From Shinella sp. SUS2 (lineage in GTDB: Bacteria > Pseudomonadota > Alphaproteobacteria > Rhizobiales > Rhizobiaceae): 64,000 nucleotides of DNA. The stretch is from the NCBI RefSeq assembly GCF_001262505.1, contig NZ_KQ410726.1, forward strand, positions 124,001 to 188,000. Reading direction: 5' to 3'. How positions within the stretch are numbered: position 1 is the first letter of the stretch; every line of letters starts with the position of its first letter. Of this stretch, positions 26,252 to 33,817 are shown piece by piece. Made by a program: the position numbers and the translations under genes. The notes beneath the pieces were generated by a model, which saw only the letters and a list, made by a program, of their open reading frames with translations, had not been told where the DNA came from and did not search any database.

Positions 26252-26635
26252 ATGGACGAGGACAAGGCACTTTATCCCCCCGTCGACCCTTTCAGCACCG
26301 GGCTGCGTGGCTGTTGCCCACGCTGTGGCCAGGGCAAGCTGTTCGACGGCCTGCTCAAGGTGAAGCCGTCCTGCACAAGCTGCGGGCTCGACTATTCCTT
26401 CGCCGATTCGGGCGATGGCCCGGTCGTCTTCGTGCTGCTCATCGTCGGCTTCATCGTCGTCGGTGCAGCGCTGTGGATGGAGGTCAACGTCAATCCGCCG
26501 CTCTGGGTGCATTTCCTTCTGTGGATCCCGCTCGTCATCATTCTCGGCCTCGGGCTGACGCGCGTGCTCAAGGGCCTGCTGATCACGCTGCAATACCGCA
26601 ACAATGCCCGGCCGGGCGAGATCGACCGTGGCTGA
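26252..26635 (+). CDS. DUF983 family zinc-ribbon membrane protein
   Basis: The 127-residue protein has a zinc ribbon at its N terminus: CCPRCGQGKLF near 20-30 and CTSCGLDYS near 41-50, then two membrane helices (about 57-80 and 87-108). This is the DUF983 layout. It sits next to SURF1 after the oxidase genes, as in many rhizobia, so an accessory role in oxidase biogenesis is plausible by context only. ATG 26252 is chosen as the first codon giving the family N terminus. Its end overlaps SURF1 by 8 bases. Confidence 0.88.
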   Translation: MDEDKALYPPVDPFSTGLRGCCPRCGQGKLFDGLLKVKPSCTSCGLDYSFADSGDGPVVFVLLIVGFIVVGAALWMEVNVNPPLWVHFLLWIPLVIILGLGLTRVLKGLLITLQYRNNARPGEIDRG

Positions 26636-27392
26636 GGTCCCGGCCGGCGCGATGCCGCGAAAGAGCAGGGGCGTGGCGATCCTCATGGGAACCGCCTTCG
26701 TCGTCGCTCTCGCCATCCTCCTGTCGCTCGGCACCTGGCAGCTGCAGCGCCTCTACTGGAAGGAGCAGCTTCTTTCCGACATGGCGGCGCGCCGCAACGC
26801 CGCGCCGGTGTCGTTGGCCGATATCGAGGTGATGGCGGCGCGGGGCGAGGATATCGAATACAGCCCCGTGACTGTCTCGGGCGTTTTCGCCAACAACAAG
26901 GAGCGGCACTTCTTTGCCACCTGGCGCGGCCAGACCGGCTATCACGTCTATACGCCGCTCCAGCTGGCCGACGGGCGCTTCCTCTTCGTCAACCGGGGCT
27001 TTACACCCTTCGAGGCGAAGGAGCCGGAAATGCGCAAGCAGGGCCAGCTCACTGGCCTGCAGAGCGTGACCGGTCTTGCCCGTGCCCGCCTTGCCGAAAA
27101 ACCGTCCTCCATCGTGCCAGACAACGACCTGTCGAAGAACATCTTCTACTGGAAGGACCTCGACGCGATGGCGGCGACGACCGGTATTCCCGCAGACAGG
27201 CTCGTGCCTTTCTTCGTCGATGCCGGGGATGCGCCGAACCCCAAGGGGCTGCCGATCGGCGCCGTTACCCAGTTCGACCTGCCCAACAACCATCTGCAAT
27301 ATGCCGTCACCTGGTATGGCCTGGCGGCCGCACTGGTCGGCGTCGGCCTCTTTGCCGTGCTGCGGCGGAGGACCGCTCGTCCAGGGGCCTGA
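26628..27392 (+). CDS. surf1: SURF1 family cytochrome oxidase biogenesis protein
   Basis: The 254-residue protein has two membrane helices at its ends (about 18-38 and 222-242) with a periplasmic domain between them. Signatures are GTWQLQRLYWKEQL after the first helix, NRGFTPFE near 125 and LQYAVTWYGLAAAL at the second helix. SURF1 assists insertion of heme a into subunit I. The GTG at 26628 overlaps the DUF983 stop, suggesting coupling; ATG 26652 is an alternative eight codons on. With ctaB, ctaG and the CtaF-like protein this supplies a nearly full assembly set; CtaA is not in the window. Confidence 0.93.
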   Translation: MAEVPAGAMPRKSRGVAILMGTAFVVALAILLSLGTWQLQRLYWKEQLLSDMAARRNAAPVSLADIEVMAARGEDIEYSPVTVSGVFANNKERHFFATWRGQTGYHVYTPLQLADGRFLFVNRGFTPFEAKEPEMRKQGQLTGLQSVTGLARARLAEKPSSIVPDNDLSKNIFYWKDLDAMAATTGIPADRLVPFFVDAGDAPNPKGLPIGAVTQFDLPNNHLQYAVTWYGLAAALVGVGLFAVLRRRTARPGA

Positions 27393-27416
27393 ATGCGGGC
27401 GATCAAGTTGTTTTTT

Positions 27417-27446
27417 CTTGGCGCGGCGGCGCTTGCCGGCCTATAT
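27417..27446 (+). promoter_or_regulatory. Possible housekeeping promoter of ispH
   Basis: CTTGGC at 27417-27422 and CTATAT at 27441-27446 are 18 bases apart, close to the alphaproteobacterial sigma-70 consensus CTTGAC-N17-CTATAT, and end 39 bases before the ispH ATG. Confidence 0.45.
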
Positions 27447-27485
27447 GGGGCGCAAGGCCCCGACCATTGCCGGATACAGTGAAGC

Positions 27486-28487
27486 ATGATTGATACCCGA
27501 CCGGACTTGACCATCAGGCTGTGTGGCCCGCGCGGCTTCTGCGCCGGCGTCGATCGCGCCATCCAGATCGTCGTGCTGGCGCTGAAGGCCTATGGTGCGC
27601 CGGTCTATGTGCGCCACGAGATCGTGCACAACCGCTATGTCGTCGAGGGGCTGGAGGCCAAGGGCGCGATCTTCGTCGAAGAGCTCGACGAGATCCCGGA
27701 AGAGCACCGCCAGCAGCCTGTCGTCTTTTCCGCCCATGGCGTGCCGAAATCCGTGCCCGCCGATGCCGAGGCGCGCAATCTCTTCTATCTCGATGCGACC
27801 TGCCCGCTCGTCTCCAAGGTCCACAAGCAGGCGATGCGCCACCAGCGCCTTGGCCGCCACGTCGTTCTGATCGGCCATGCCGGGCATCCCGAGGTGATCG
27901 GCACCATGGGCCAGCTGCCGGAAGGCTCCGTCTCGCTGGTCGAGACCGTCGAGGACGCGGACAGATACGTTCCGCCGGACGAAAACAATCTCGGCTTCGT
28001 CACCCAGACGACGCTCTCGGTGGACGACACGGCCGGCGTCATCAAGCGCCTGCACGAGCGCTTCCCGAACCTGACGGCCCCGGCCGCCGATTCCATCTGC
28101 TACGCCACCACCAACCGGCAGGAAGCGGTCAAGCAGGCGGCGCCGGGCTGCGATCTCTTCCTCGTCGTCGGCGCGCCGAACTCCTCCAATTCCAAGCGCC
28201 TCGTCGAAGTGGCGCTGCGGGCCGGGGCGACGAAATCCGTGCTCGTGCAGCGCGCCGCCGAGATCGACTGGGAAACCATCGGCGATATCAGGACCGTCGG
28301 TCTCTCGGCCGGCGCATCGGCGCCCGAGGTCATCGTCAACGAGATCATCGAGGCTTTCCGCGCGCGCTACAACGCCGTCGTGGAGCTTGCCGACACGGTC
28401 GAGGAAAACGAGCACTTCCTCGTCAACCGCGAGCTTCGCACCATCGAACTCACCTCCGCCGACATGGCCTTCGTCAATGGGGAATAA
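27486..28487 (+). CDS. ispH: 4-hydroxy-3-methylbut-2-enyl diphosphate reductase (IspH/LytB)
   Basis: The 333-residue iron-sulfur enzyme makes IPP and DMAPP in the last step of the MEP pathway. The three cluster cysteines are present: C19 in [11 protein letters not shown], one in [11 protein letters not shown] near 103 and one in [11 protein letters not shown] near 203. The catalytic Glu lies in the conserved [10 protein letters not shown] region, and [17 protein letters not shown] binds substrate. Length and ends are normal. A predicted promoter and a short intergenic space separate it from SURF1; a repeat element follows. Confidence 0.97.
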   Translation: MIDTRPDLTIRLCGPRGFCAGVDRAIQIVVLALKAYGAPVYVRHEIVHNRYVVEGLEAKGAIFVEELDEIPEEHRQQPVVFSAHGVPKSVPADAEARNLFYLDATCPLVSKVHKQAMRHQRLGRHVVLIGHAGHPEVIGTMGQLPEGSVSLVETVEDADRYVPPDENNLGFVTQTTLSVDDTAGVIKRLHERFPNLTAPAADSICYATTNRQEAVKQAAPGCDLFLVVGAPNSSNSKRLVEVALRAGATKSVLVQRAAEIDWETIGDIRTVGLSAGASAPEVIVNEIIEAFRARYNAVVELADTVEENEHFLVNRELRTIELTSADMAFVNGE

Positions 28488-28510
28488 AATCTTGCAGGCC
28501 CTGCCGTCTA

Positions 28511-28632
28511 TTGCCCCTCATCCCCCTGCCGGGACCTTCTCCCCGCAAGCGGGGCGAAGGAGCAGAGCGGTGCGCCCATCGCTCCTCGCCCCGCTTGCGG
28601 GGAGAGGATGCCGGCAGGCAGGTGAGGGGCGG
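28511..28632. repeat. Palindromic intergenic element, copy C (about 122 bp)
   Basis: It reads from TTGCCCCTCATCCCCCTGCC to GGCAGGCAGGTGAGGGGC with two internal hairpin arms, CTTCTCCCCGCAAGCGGGG and its mirror CCCCGCTTGCGGGGAGAGG. It is closely similar to copy E near smc. It ends 56 bases before the thrB GTG. Confidence 0.9.
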
Positions 28633-28688
28633 CCGTCCATGCCATCCCGTCCCGTCGATCCTACCACCCCGCAAGCCTGAGACCCGCC

Positions 28689-29654
28689 GTGGCCGTTTAT
28701 ACCGATATCACCGAAGACGATCTCGCCCGCTTCCTCACTGCCTATGACGCGGGCACGCTGCTGTCCTACAAGGGCATTGCCGAGGGCGTGGAGAATTCCA
28801 ATTTCCTGCTGCACACGACGGCAGGCGCCTTCATCCTGACGCTCTACGAGAAGCGCGTCGACCGAAACGACCTGCCGTTCTTCCTCGGTCTGATGCATCA
28901 CCTGGCCGAGCGGGGTCTTTCCTGCCCGCTGCCACTGCCGCGCAACGACGGCGCGCTGCTTGGCGAGCTTTCGGGCCGCCCTGCCGCGATGATCTCCTTC
29001 CTCGAGGGCATGTGGCTGCGCAAGCCTGCGGCGAAACATTGCCGCGAGGTCGGCCGCGCGCTGGCCGAAATGCATCTGGCCGGCGAAGGGTTCGACATCA
29101 CCCGCGCCAACGCGCTCTCCGTCGGTGGCTGGCGGCCACTGTGGGAAAAGTCGGCGGACCGCGCCGACGAGGTGGAGACCGGCCTGCAGGATGAGATCGC
29201 CGGCGAACTCGCCTTCCTGGAGACGAACTGGCCGAAGGGCCTGCCGTCGGGCGTCATCCATGCCGATCTCTTCCAGGACAATGTGTTCTTCATCGGCGAC
29301 GCCCTGTCGGGTCTCATCGATTTCTATTTCGCCTGCAACGACCTGCTCGCCTACGACGTCTCCATCTGCCTCAACGCGTGGTGCTTCGAGAAGGACGGTG
29401 CGTTCAACCTGACCAAGGGCATGGCGCTGCTTGAAGGCTACGAAAGCGTGCGCCCGCTTTCGCAGGAGGAGGCCGCGGCCCTGCCGCTGCTGGCGCGCGG
29501 CTCGGCGCTGCGCTTCTTCCTGACGCGGCTCTACGACTGGCTGATGACGCCGCCCGGCGCGCTTGTCGTCAAGAAGGATCCGCTGGAATATCTGCGCAAG
29601 CTGCGCTTCCACCGCCAGATCCAAAACCCTGCGGAATACGGTCTGTCGCGATGA
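28689..29654 (+). CDS. thrB: Homoserine kinase, aminoglycoside-phosphotransferase fold (ThrB2 type)
   Basis: The 321-residue enzyme phosphorylates homoserine on the way to threonine. It belongs to the APH-fold ThrB group of Alphaproteobacteria and Pseudomonas, not the GHMP type of E. coli. [11 protein letters not shown] near 33-43 is the nucleotide region, [13 protein letters not shown] near 190 carries the catalytic Asp and Asn, and [11 protein letters not shown] holds the metal Asp. The start is GTG 28689, which gives the usual MAVYTDI N terminus. Its stop overlaps rnhA by 4 bases. The next pathway enzyme, thrC, lies in this window at 40657-42060. Confidence 0.95.
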   Translation: MAVYTDITEDDLARFLTAYDAGTLLSYKGIAEGVENSNFLLHTTAGAFILTLYEKRVDRNDLPFFLGLMHHLAERGLSCPLPLPRNDGALLGELSGRPAAMISFLEGMWLRKPAAKHCREVGRALAEMHLAGEGFDITRANALSVGGWRPLWEKSADRADEVETGLQDEIAGELAFLETNWPKGLPSGVIHADLFQDNVFFIGDALSGLIDFYFACNDLLAYDVSICLNAWCFEKDGAFNLTKGMALLEGYESVRPLSQEEAAALPLLARGSALRFFLTRLYDWLMTPPGALVVKKDPLEYLRKLRFHRQIQNPAEYGLSR

Positions 29655-30091
29655 AGCATGTCGATATTTTCACGGATGGCGCCTGCTCGGGCAATCCCGG
29701 CCCCGGCGGCTGGGGCGCAGTGCTGCGTTACGGTACGGTCGAGAAGGACCTGTGCGGCGGCGAGGCCGAGACCACCAACAACCGCATGGAGCTGACGGCG
29801 GCGATGAGTGCGCTTGCCGCGCTCAAGACGCCCTGCGAGGTCGATCTCTACACGGATTCGAAATACGTCATGGACGGCATTTCGAAATGGATCTTCGGTT
29901 GGAAGAAGAACGGCTGGAAGACCGCCGACAAGAAGCCCGTGAAGAACGGCGACCTCTGGCAGGCGCTGGATGCCGAACGCCTGCGCCACAAGGTGGAATG
30001 GCACTGGGTCAAGGGCCATGCCGGCCACCCGGAAAACGAACGTGCCGACGAGCTCGCCCGCAAGGGCATGGCGCCGTTCAAGAAGGGGTAG
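29651..30091 (+). CDS. rnhA: Ribonuclease HI
   Basis: The 146-residue enzyme cuts the RNA strand of RNA-DNA hybrids. The four catalytic carboxylates are in [16 protein letters not shown] (D9), [13 protein letters not shown] (Glu), [11 protein letters not shown] (Asp) and [11 protein letters not shown] (Asp); the flexible loop GHAGH with its His is intact. The basic handle region [16 protein letters not shown] matches the E. coli type. It overlaps thrB by 4 bases in ATGA, so the two form a tight operon. Confidence 0.97.
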   Translation: MKHVDIFTDGACSGNPGPGGWGAVLRYGTVEKDLCGGEAETTNNRMELTAAMSALAALKTPCEVDLYTDSKYVMDGISKWIFGWKKNGWKTADKKPVKNGDLWQALDAERLRHKVEWHWVKGHAGHPENERADELARKGMAPFKKG

Positions 30092-30102
30092 GGCGCTCAG
30101 GC

Positions 30103-30178
30103 TGATTGCCGCTCATTCCCCTGCCGGGACCTTCTCCCCGCGCGCGGGGAGAAGGGGCGGTAGCCGGATGAGGGGCCT
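30103..30178. repeat. Palindromic intergenic element, copy D (short form, about 76 bp)
   Basis: It contains GATTGCCGCTCATTCCCCTG, one perfect hairpin TTCTCCCCGCGCGCGGGGAGAA and the right end GCCGGATGAGGGGC. It lies between the convergent rnhA and peroxiredoxin genes, where the hairpin could serve as a bidirectional terminator. Confidence 0.85.
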
Positions 30179-30192
30179 AGCCCCCTTTGATC

Positions 30193-30678
30193 TCAAAGCT
30201 GCTCGATCATCGCCGCCGCGCCGGAAACGGTCGCCTGGCCGGGGCTTTCCTCGATGTTCAGCGCCTTCACCACGCCGTCCTCGACCAGCATGGAATAGCG
30301 CTTGGAGCGCACGCCGAGCGTGCCGGCGGAGAGATCGATGTCCATGCCGAGCGCTTTGGTGAAGCCGGCATCCCAGTCGGCGAGGAAGCGCAGCTTGCCG
30401 GCGCCGCCCGTGGAGGTCGCCCAGGCGCCCATCACATGGTGGTCGTTGACTGCGACGACGGCGATGTCGTCCACGCCCTTGGCGAGGATCGCGTCGCGGT
30501 TTTCGAGATAGCCCGGAAGATGGTTCAGCGAGCAGGTCGGCGTGAAGGCACCCGGCACGGCAAAGAGCACGACGCGCTTGCCCGCGAAAAGGTCTGCGGT
30601 CGAGATGTCGGCGGGACCGTCCGGCGTGCGCTCCTTGATCTTGAGCTCGGGCAGCTTGTCTCCAACGGAAATGGTCAC
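30193..30678 (-). CDS. Peroxiredoxin, type II / Prx5 family
   Basis: The 161-residue thiol peroxidase has the peroxidatic Cys at 49 in VPGAFTPTCSLNHLPGY. No other cysteine is present, so it is a 1-Cys enzyme that must use an external thiol such as glutaredoxin/glutathione. GTG 30678 is the start, with AGGAGA 9 bases upstream. A possible -10, TATAGT, lies about 50 bases upstream on the coding strand. It is convergent with rnhA. Confidence 0.94.
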   Translation of the reverse strand: MTISVGDKLPELKIKERTPDGPADISTADLFAGKRVVLFAVPGAFTPTCSLNHLPGYLENRDAILAKGVDDIAVVAVNDHHVMGAWATSTGGAGKLRFLADWDAGFTKALGMDIDLSAGTLGVRSKRYSMLVEDGVVKALNIEESPGQATVSGAAAMIEQL

Positions 30679-30791
30679 GGCTTCTCTCCTGTCTGATAGG
30701 GAATGGCGAAGGCCGGAAGGGGCCTGCCGGCGGCACTATAAGCAGCGCCGGCAAAAGTGCGAAGCGGTTTTCCGCCCGAAACGCCGCGGGT

Positions 30792-31580
30792 TCACTCGAC
30801 GGCGAGCGGGGCTTCCATCGTCTTCTCGCCGGAGCGGAGCGTCAGCTGGATCGGGTTCTTCGCAAGGTCGAACACCTTCGGCCGGTGCAGCACCGGAATG
30901 TCGGCGACGAAGGCATTGCCGTCCCGCCGCACGGGGCCGGCCGCGCCGAATTCGAACGGGGCGCCCGAGAGGAAGACATCCGCGGGTGCCGCGTCCGCCG
31001 GTGCCTCGAAACGCACGGAAATCGTCTTGCCGTCCGCCGACCATTGGCCGTCGAGTGGCCGGAAGCCGTCGCCCGCCATCCCGGGAAGGGTCGCCTCGGC
31101 GGCGGCGATCGCCGTCTCCTCCAGCGGGTTGGTGAAGCCGTCGCCGCCCGGCTCGACTGTCAGCTCGGCCTGCACGGGGATACAGATATCCTTGCACACG
31201 CCGAGGAAAACCGTGGCGGTGACAGTGCCGCGTGCCGCCGTAGCGAGCTTCATCGGCAGGCGCACCGGCGCGTCATAGCCGATATAGTGGTTCGCCTCGT
31301 CGCCGAGCCGGCGCGGCGCAGGAAAGCCGATCGAGGTCAGCGTTGCGCCGGAGACGGTGATGGACGGCGGAATGCCGCTGCCGCCGGGGTCGCGCCAGTA
31401 GGTCTTCCAGCCGTCATGCAGGCGGATGTCCAGCATGGCGCGCGCCGAACCGTCGGTTTCCGCCGGAAGCACCACGAGGCGCACGTCGCCGCCCGGCGTC
31501 TCCACCCAGGGCGAGGTTGCCGCCGAGGCGGCGGAGGACAGGAAAAGCAGCGCGATTGCAGCAGTTTGCAGGCGTTTCAT
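30792..31580 (-). CDS. Periplasmic protein resembling the N-terminal sensor domain of DsbD
   Basis: The 262-residue protein has a signal peptide (cleavage near SAASA-A at about 20) and an immunoglobulin-like domain of the DsbD-alpha (DsbC, PF11412) type. The paired cysteines GVCKDICIP near residue 128 match the CxxxC that carries the exchangeable disulfide in that domain. Unlike DsbD it has no membrane channel or thioredoxin domain, so it needs a separate electron donor. A role in reducing periplasmic disulfides or copper-related thiols is inferred. It is divergent from yqgE. Confidence 0.82.
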   Translation of the reverse strand: MKRLQTAAIALLFLSSAASAATSPWVETPGGDVRLVVLPAETDGSARAMLDIRLHDGWKTYWRDPGGSGIPPSITVSGATLTSIGFPAPRRLGDEANHYIGYDAPVRLPMKLATAARGTVTATVFLGVCKDICIPVQAELTVEPGGDGFTNPLEETAIAAAEATLPGMAGDGFRPLDGQWSADGKTISVRFEAPADAAPADVFLSGAPFEFGAAGPVRRDGNAFVADIPVLHRPKVFDLAKNPIQLTLRSGEKTMEAPLAVE

Positions 31581-31752
31581 GGGTCAACATCTAGCGCTGC
31601 GGCGGAATGCTTTCCAGCAACAAAAATGCACGGACCGATCATAAAAGCTTGATCGCCTGCCGGGACACCATACCTTTCTTGCAGGGCTGGCGTTCCGCGC
31701 CGGCGAAAAGAACGCTTTTCATTTGATGGCGAATTGGTAGGCTACATCCATT

Positions 31753-32358
31753 ATGGCTATGTCGGTTCTGAAAAACAGGCGAGAACGCGGCTTCCTTGAC
31801 GGTCAGTTCCTGATCGCCATGCCGGGCATGGCCGACGCCAATTTTACCCGCACCGTCGTCTATATCTGCGCCCATTCGGACGATGGCGCCATGGGCTTCG
31901 TCATCAACCGCCCGCAGCAGCTGAACTTCTCCGATGTGCTGCTGCATCTCGACCTGCTCGGCGAGGACGAGGTGATCCGCCTGCCCGGCGCGACGCTGGA
32001 TTTTCCCATCCGCTGCGGCGGGCCGGTGGAGAGCGGGCGCGGTTTCGTGCTGCATTCGGACGACTACATGTCCGAATCCTCCATTCCCGTCAGCGACGAC
32101 ATCTGCCTCACGGCGACGCTGGATATCGTGCGTGCCATTTCCCGCGGCCGCGGGCCGGAGAAGGGCCTGATGATGCTCGGCTATGCCGGCTGGGGCGCAG
32201 GCCAGATCGAAAACGAGATCGGCGCCAATGGCTGGCTGTCCTGCCCGGCCCAGGAGGAGCTGATCTTCGACACCAATCTTGACAGCAAATACGAGCGGGC
32301 GCTCGCCCTGATGGGCATCTCGCCCGCCATGCTCTCCGCCGAGGCCGGCCACGCCTGA
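31753..32358 (+). CDS. YqgE/AlgH family protein
   Basis: The 201-residue protein matches UPF0301 (YqgE/AlgH): [20 protein letters not shown] near 20-40, [14 protein letters not shown] near 41-54, and [15 protein letters not shown] near 88. AlgH was linked to alginate control in Pseudomonas but the biochemical function is unknown. ATG 31753 is the first plausible codon; no strong Shine-Dalgarno is visible. It is 96 bases upstream of csbD, which has its own promoter. Confidence 0.92.
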   Translation: MAMSVLKNRRERGFLDGQFLIAMPGMADANFTRTVVYICAHSDDGAMGFVINRPQQLNFSDVLLHLDLLGEDEVIRLPGATLDFPIRCGGPVESGRGFVLHSDDYMSESSIPVSDDICLTATLDIVRAISRGRGPEKGLMMLGYAGWGAGQIENEIGANGWLSCPAQEELIFDTNLDSKYERALALMGISPAMLSAEAGHA

Positions 32359-32388
32359 GCGGCGCGGCAAATTTTCTCCAATGCTGCC

Positions 32389-32413
32389 GGAACCTGTCGC
32401 AACGCCTGCCGTT
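32389..32413 (+). promoter_or_regulatory. EcfG-type general stress promoter of csbD
   Basis: GGAAC at 32389-32393 and CGTT at 32410-32413 are exactly 16 bases apart, the consensus GGAAC-N16/17-CGTT for the alphaproteobacterial general stress sigma factor (EcfG/RpoE2). The start codon of csbD follows 41 bases later. The sigma factor itself is not in the window. Confidence 0.75.
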
Positions 32414-32454
32414 TATGGAGCGCGTCAACAATTGCGCCTCTAACAAGGAGTACG

Positions 32455-32637
32455 ATGGTGGGTAGCACGAGCGACAAGATTAAAGGCACGGCCAACGAGT
32501 TGGCCGGCAAGGCAAAGCAGGCCGCAGGCAGCCCGAAACTGCGCGTTGAAGGCGCCGTCCAGGAAGCCAAGGGCAAGACCCAGAAAGCGGTCGGCAAGGC
32601 CAAGGATGCAGTCAAGGGCGCCGTCGATCGCCTCTGA
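32455..32637 (+). CDS. CsbD-family stress protein
   Basis: The 60-residue, Lys/Ala/Gly-rich protein matches Csb[20 protein letters not shown] and [20 protein letters not shown] are two copies of the family's amphipathic repeat. CsbD is a sigma-B stress protein in Bacillus; its function is unknown. AAGGAG lies 7 bases before the ATG. A perfect EcfG promoter precedes it and a strong terminator follows at 32688, so it is probably its own stress-inducible transcript. Confidence 0.9.
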   Translation: MVGSTSDKIKGTANELAGKAKQAAGSPKLRVEGAVQEAKGKTQKAVGKAKDAVKGAVDRL

Positions 32638-32687
32638 CCGACGACTTGCGGGACGGCGCGCCGCGTCATCCCGCCACCGCAAAGCCT

Positions 32688-32724
32688 AAATACCCGTATC
32701 GCCAACGGCCGATGCGGGTATTTT
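32688..32724 (+). terminator. Rho-independent terminator after csbD
   Basis: AAATACCCG and CGGGTATTT pair over 9 bp, extended by an inner TATCG/CGATG stem, around an 8-base loop, and end in TTTTG. It lies 51 bases after the csbD stop and 31 bases before the next ATG. Confidence 0.85.
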
Positions 32725-32754
32725 GTCGAAGGGCCATCGCCGGATCGAGGCATC

Positions 32755-33810
32755 ATGAAACTTTTCACCTGCGCGACATGCGGCCAGACCACCTATTTCG
32801 ACAACCGCGTCTGCGTGCGTTGCGGCTCCACGCTCGGGTTTCTTGCCGAGGACATGACATTGCATGCCCTGGTGCCGGAGGGCGAGGGGTTCTGGAAGAT
32901 CGCGCCGGGCGAGGGCGTCTACCGCTTCTGCGACAACGCCGCGCAGGATGTCTGCAACTGGTTGCTGCCGGCCGACAGCGCGCACGCCTTCTGCGAGGCC
33001 TGCCGCCACAACCGCATCGTGCCCACCACGGACCCGAAGGGGCTGGAGCGCTGGCGGCGTATCGGCGCAGCCCAGCGCCATCTCTTCTATTCCATCCTGC
33101 GCTGGAAGCTGCCGCACCCGACGCGCGAGGACGACCCTGCCGGCGGCCTCGTCTTCGATTTTCTGGCCGACGAGCTGGATGCCGGCGGCAATGTCGTCCA
33201 GGCCGCCATGACCGGTCACGAGGACGGCCTCGTCAGTCTGCGCGCGGCCGAGGCCGACGATGAGGTGCGCGAGGGCGTGCGCGTGTCGATGGACGAACCT
33301 TACCGCACGCTGCTTGGCCATTTCCGCCATGAGATCGGCCACTTCTACTGGACCCGGCTCATCCGCGAGGAGGCGACGCTGGAAGAGGCCCGCCGCCTCT
33401 TCGGCGACGAGCGCGCGGACTACGCCGCCGCCCTCCGGCGCAACTACGAACAGGGGCCGCCCGCCGACTGGCCGCAACATTTCATCAGCGCCTATGCCAG
33501 CTGCCACCCGGCGGAGGATTTCGCCGAGTGCTGGGCACATTTCTTCCACATCGTCGATACGCTGGAAACCGCCCGCGCCTTCGGCCTCAACACCGATCCG
33601 AAGGGCCACGAGGAGCTGGAGGCCGAGGTCACCTTCGATCCCTACCGTGCCCCCGATGCCGGTCGCCTCGTCGAAGCCTGGATCCCGCTCAGCGTCGCCA
33701 TGAACGCCATCCAGCGTTCGATGGGCCAGCCCGACAGCTACCCCTTCGTCCTGCCGCCACCGGTCGTGCAGAAGCTGGATTTCATCAACAGGCTGGTGAG
33801 GCGTTCGTAG
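32755..33810 (+). CDS. Zinc-ribbon plus putative zinc metallopeptidase (PF10005 type)
   Basis: The 351-residue protein begins with a zinc ribbon, FTCATCGQTTYFDNRVCVRCG (CxxC at 6-9 and 20-23), then a metallopeptidase-like domain with HEIGH near residue 193 (the HExxH zinc motif) and a downstream Glu-rich helix EDFAECWAHFFH near 257 that may give the third ligand. The family is annotated as putative zinc-binding metallopeptidase; no substrate is known. There is no signal peptide, so it is cytosolic. It stands alone between the csbD terminator and the convergent GGDEF/EAL gene. Confidence 0.85.
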   Translation: MKLFTCATCGQTTYFDNRVCVRCGSTLGFLAEDMTLHALVPEGEGFWKIAPGEGVYRFCDNAAQDVCNWLLPADSAHAFCEACRHNRIVPTTDPKGLERWRRIGAAQRHLFYSILRWKLPHPTREDDPAGGLVFDFLADELDAGGNVVQAAMTGHEDGLVSLRAAEADDEVREGVRVSMDEPYRTLLGHFRHEIGHFYWTRLIREEATLEEARRLFGDERADYAAALRRNYEQGPPADWPQHFISAYASCHPAEDFAECWAHFFHIVDTLETARAFGLNTDPKGHEELEAEVTFDPYRAPDAGRLVEAWIPLSVAMNAIQRSMGQPDSYPFVLPPPVVQKLDFINRLVRRS

Positions 33811-33817
33811 CGGGCGT

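Noticed and set aside
27393..27482. A 29-codon frame with a signal-like start between SURF1 and ispH
   Set aside because: It has no ribosome site of its own beyond the SURF1 end, covers the likely ispH promoter and ends just before ispH.
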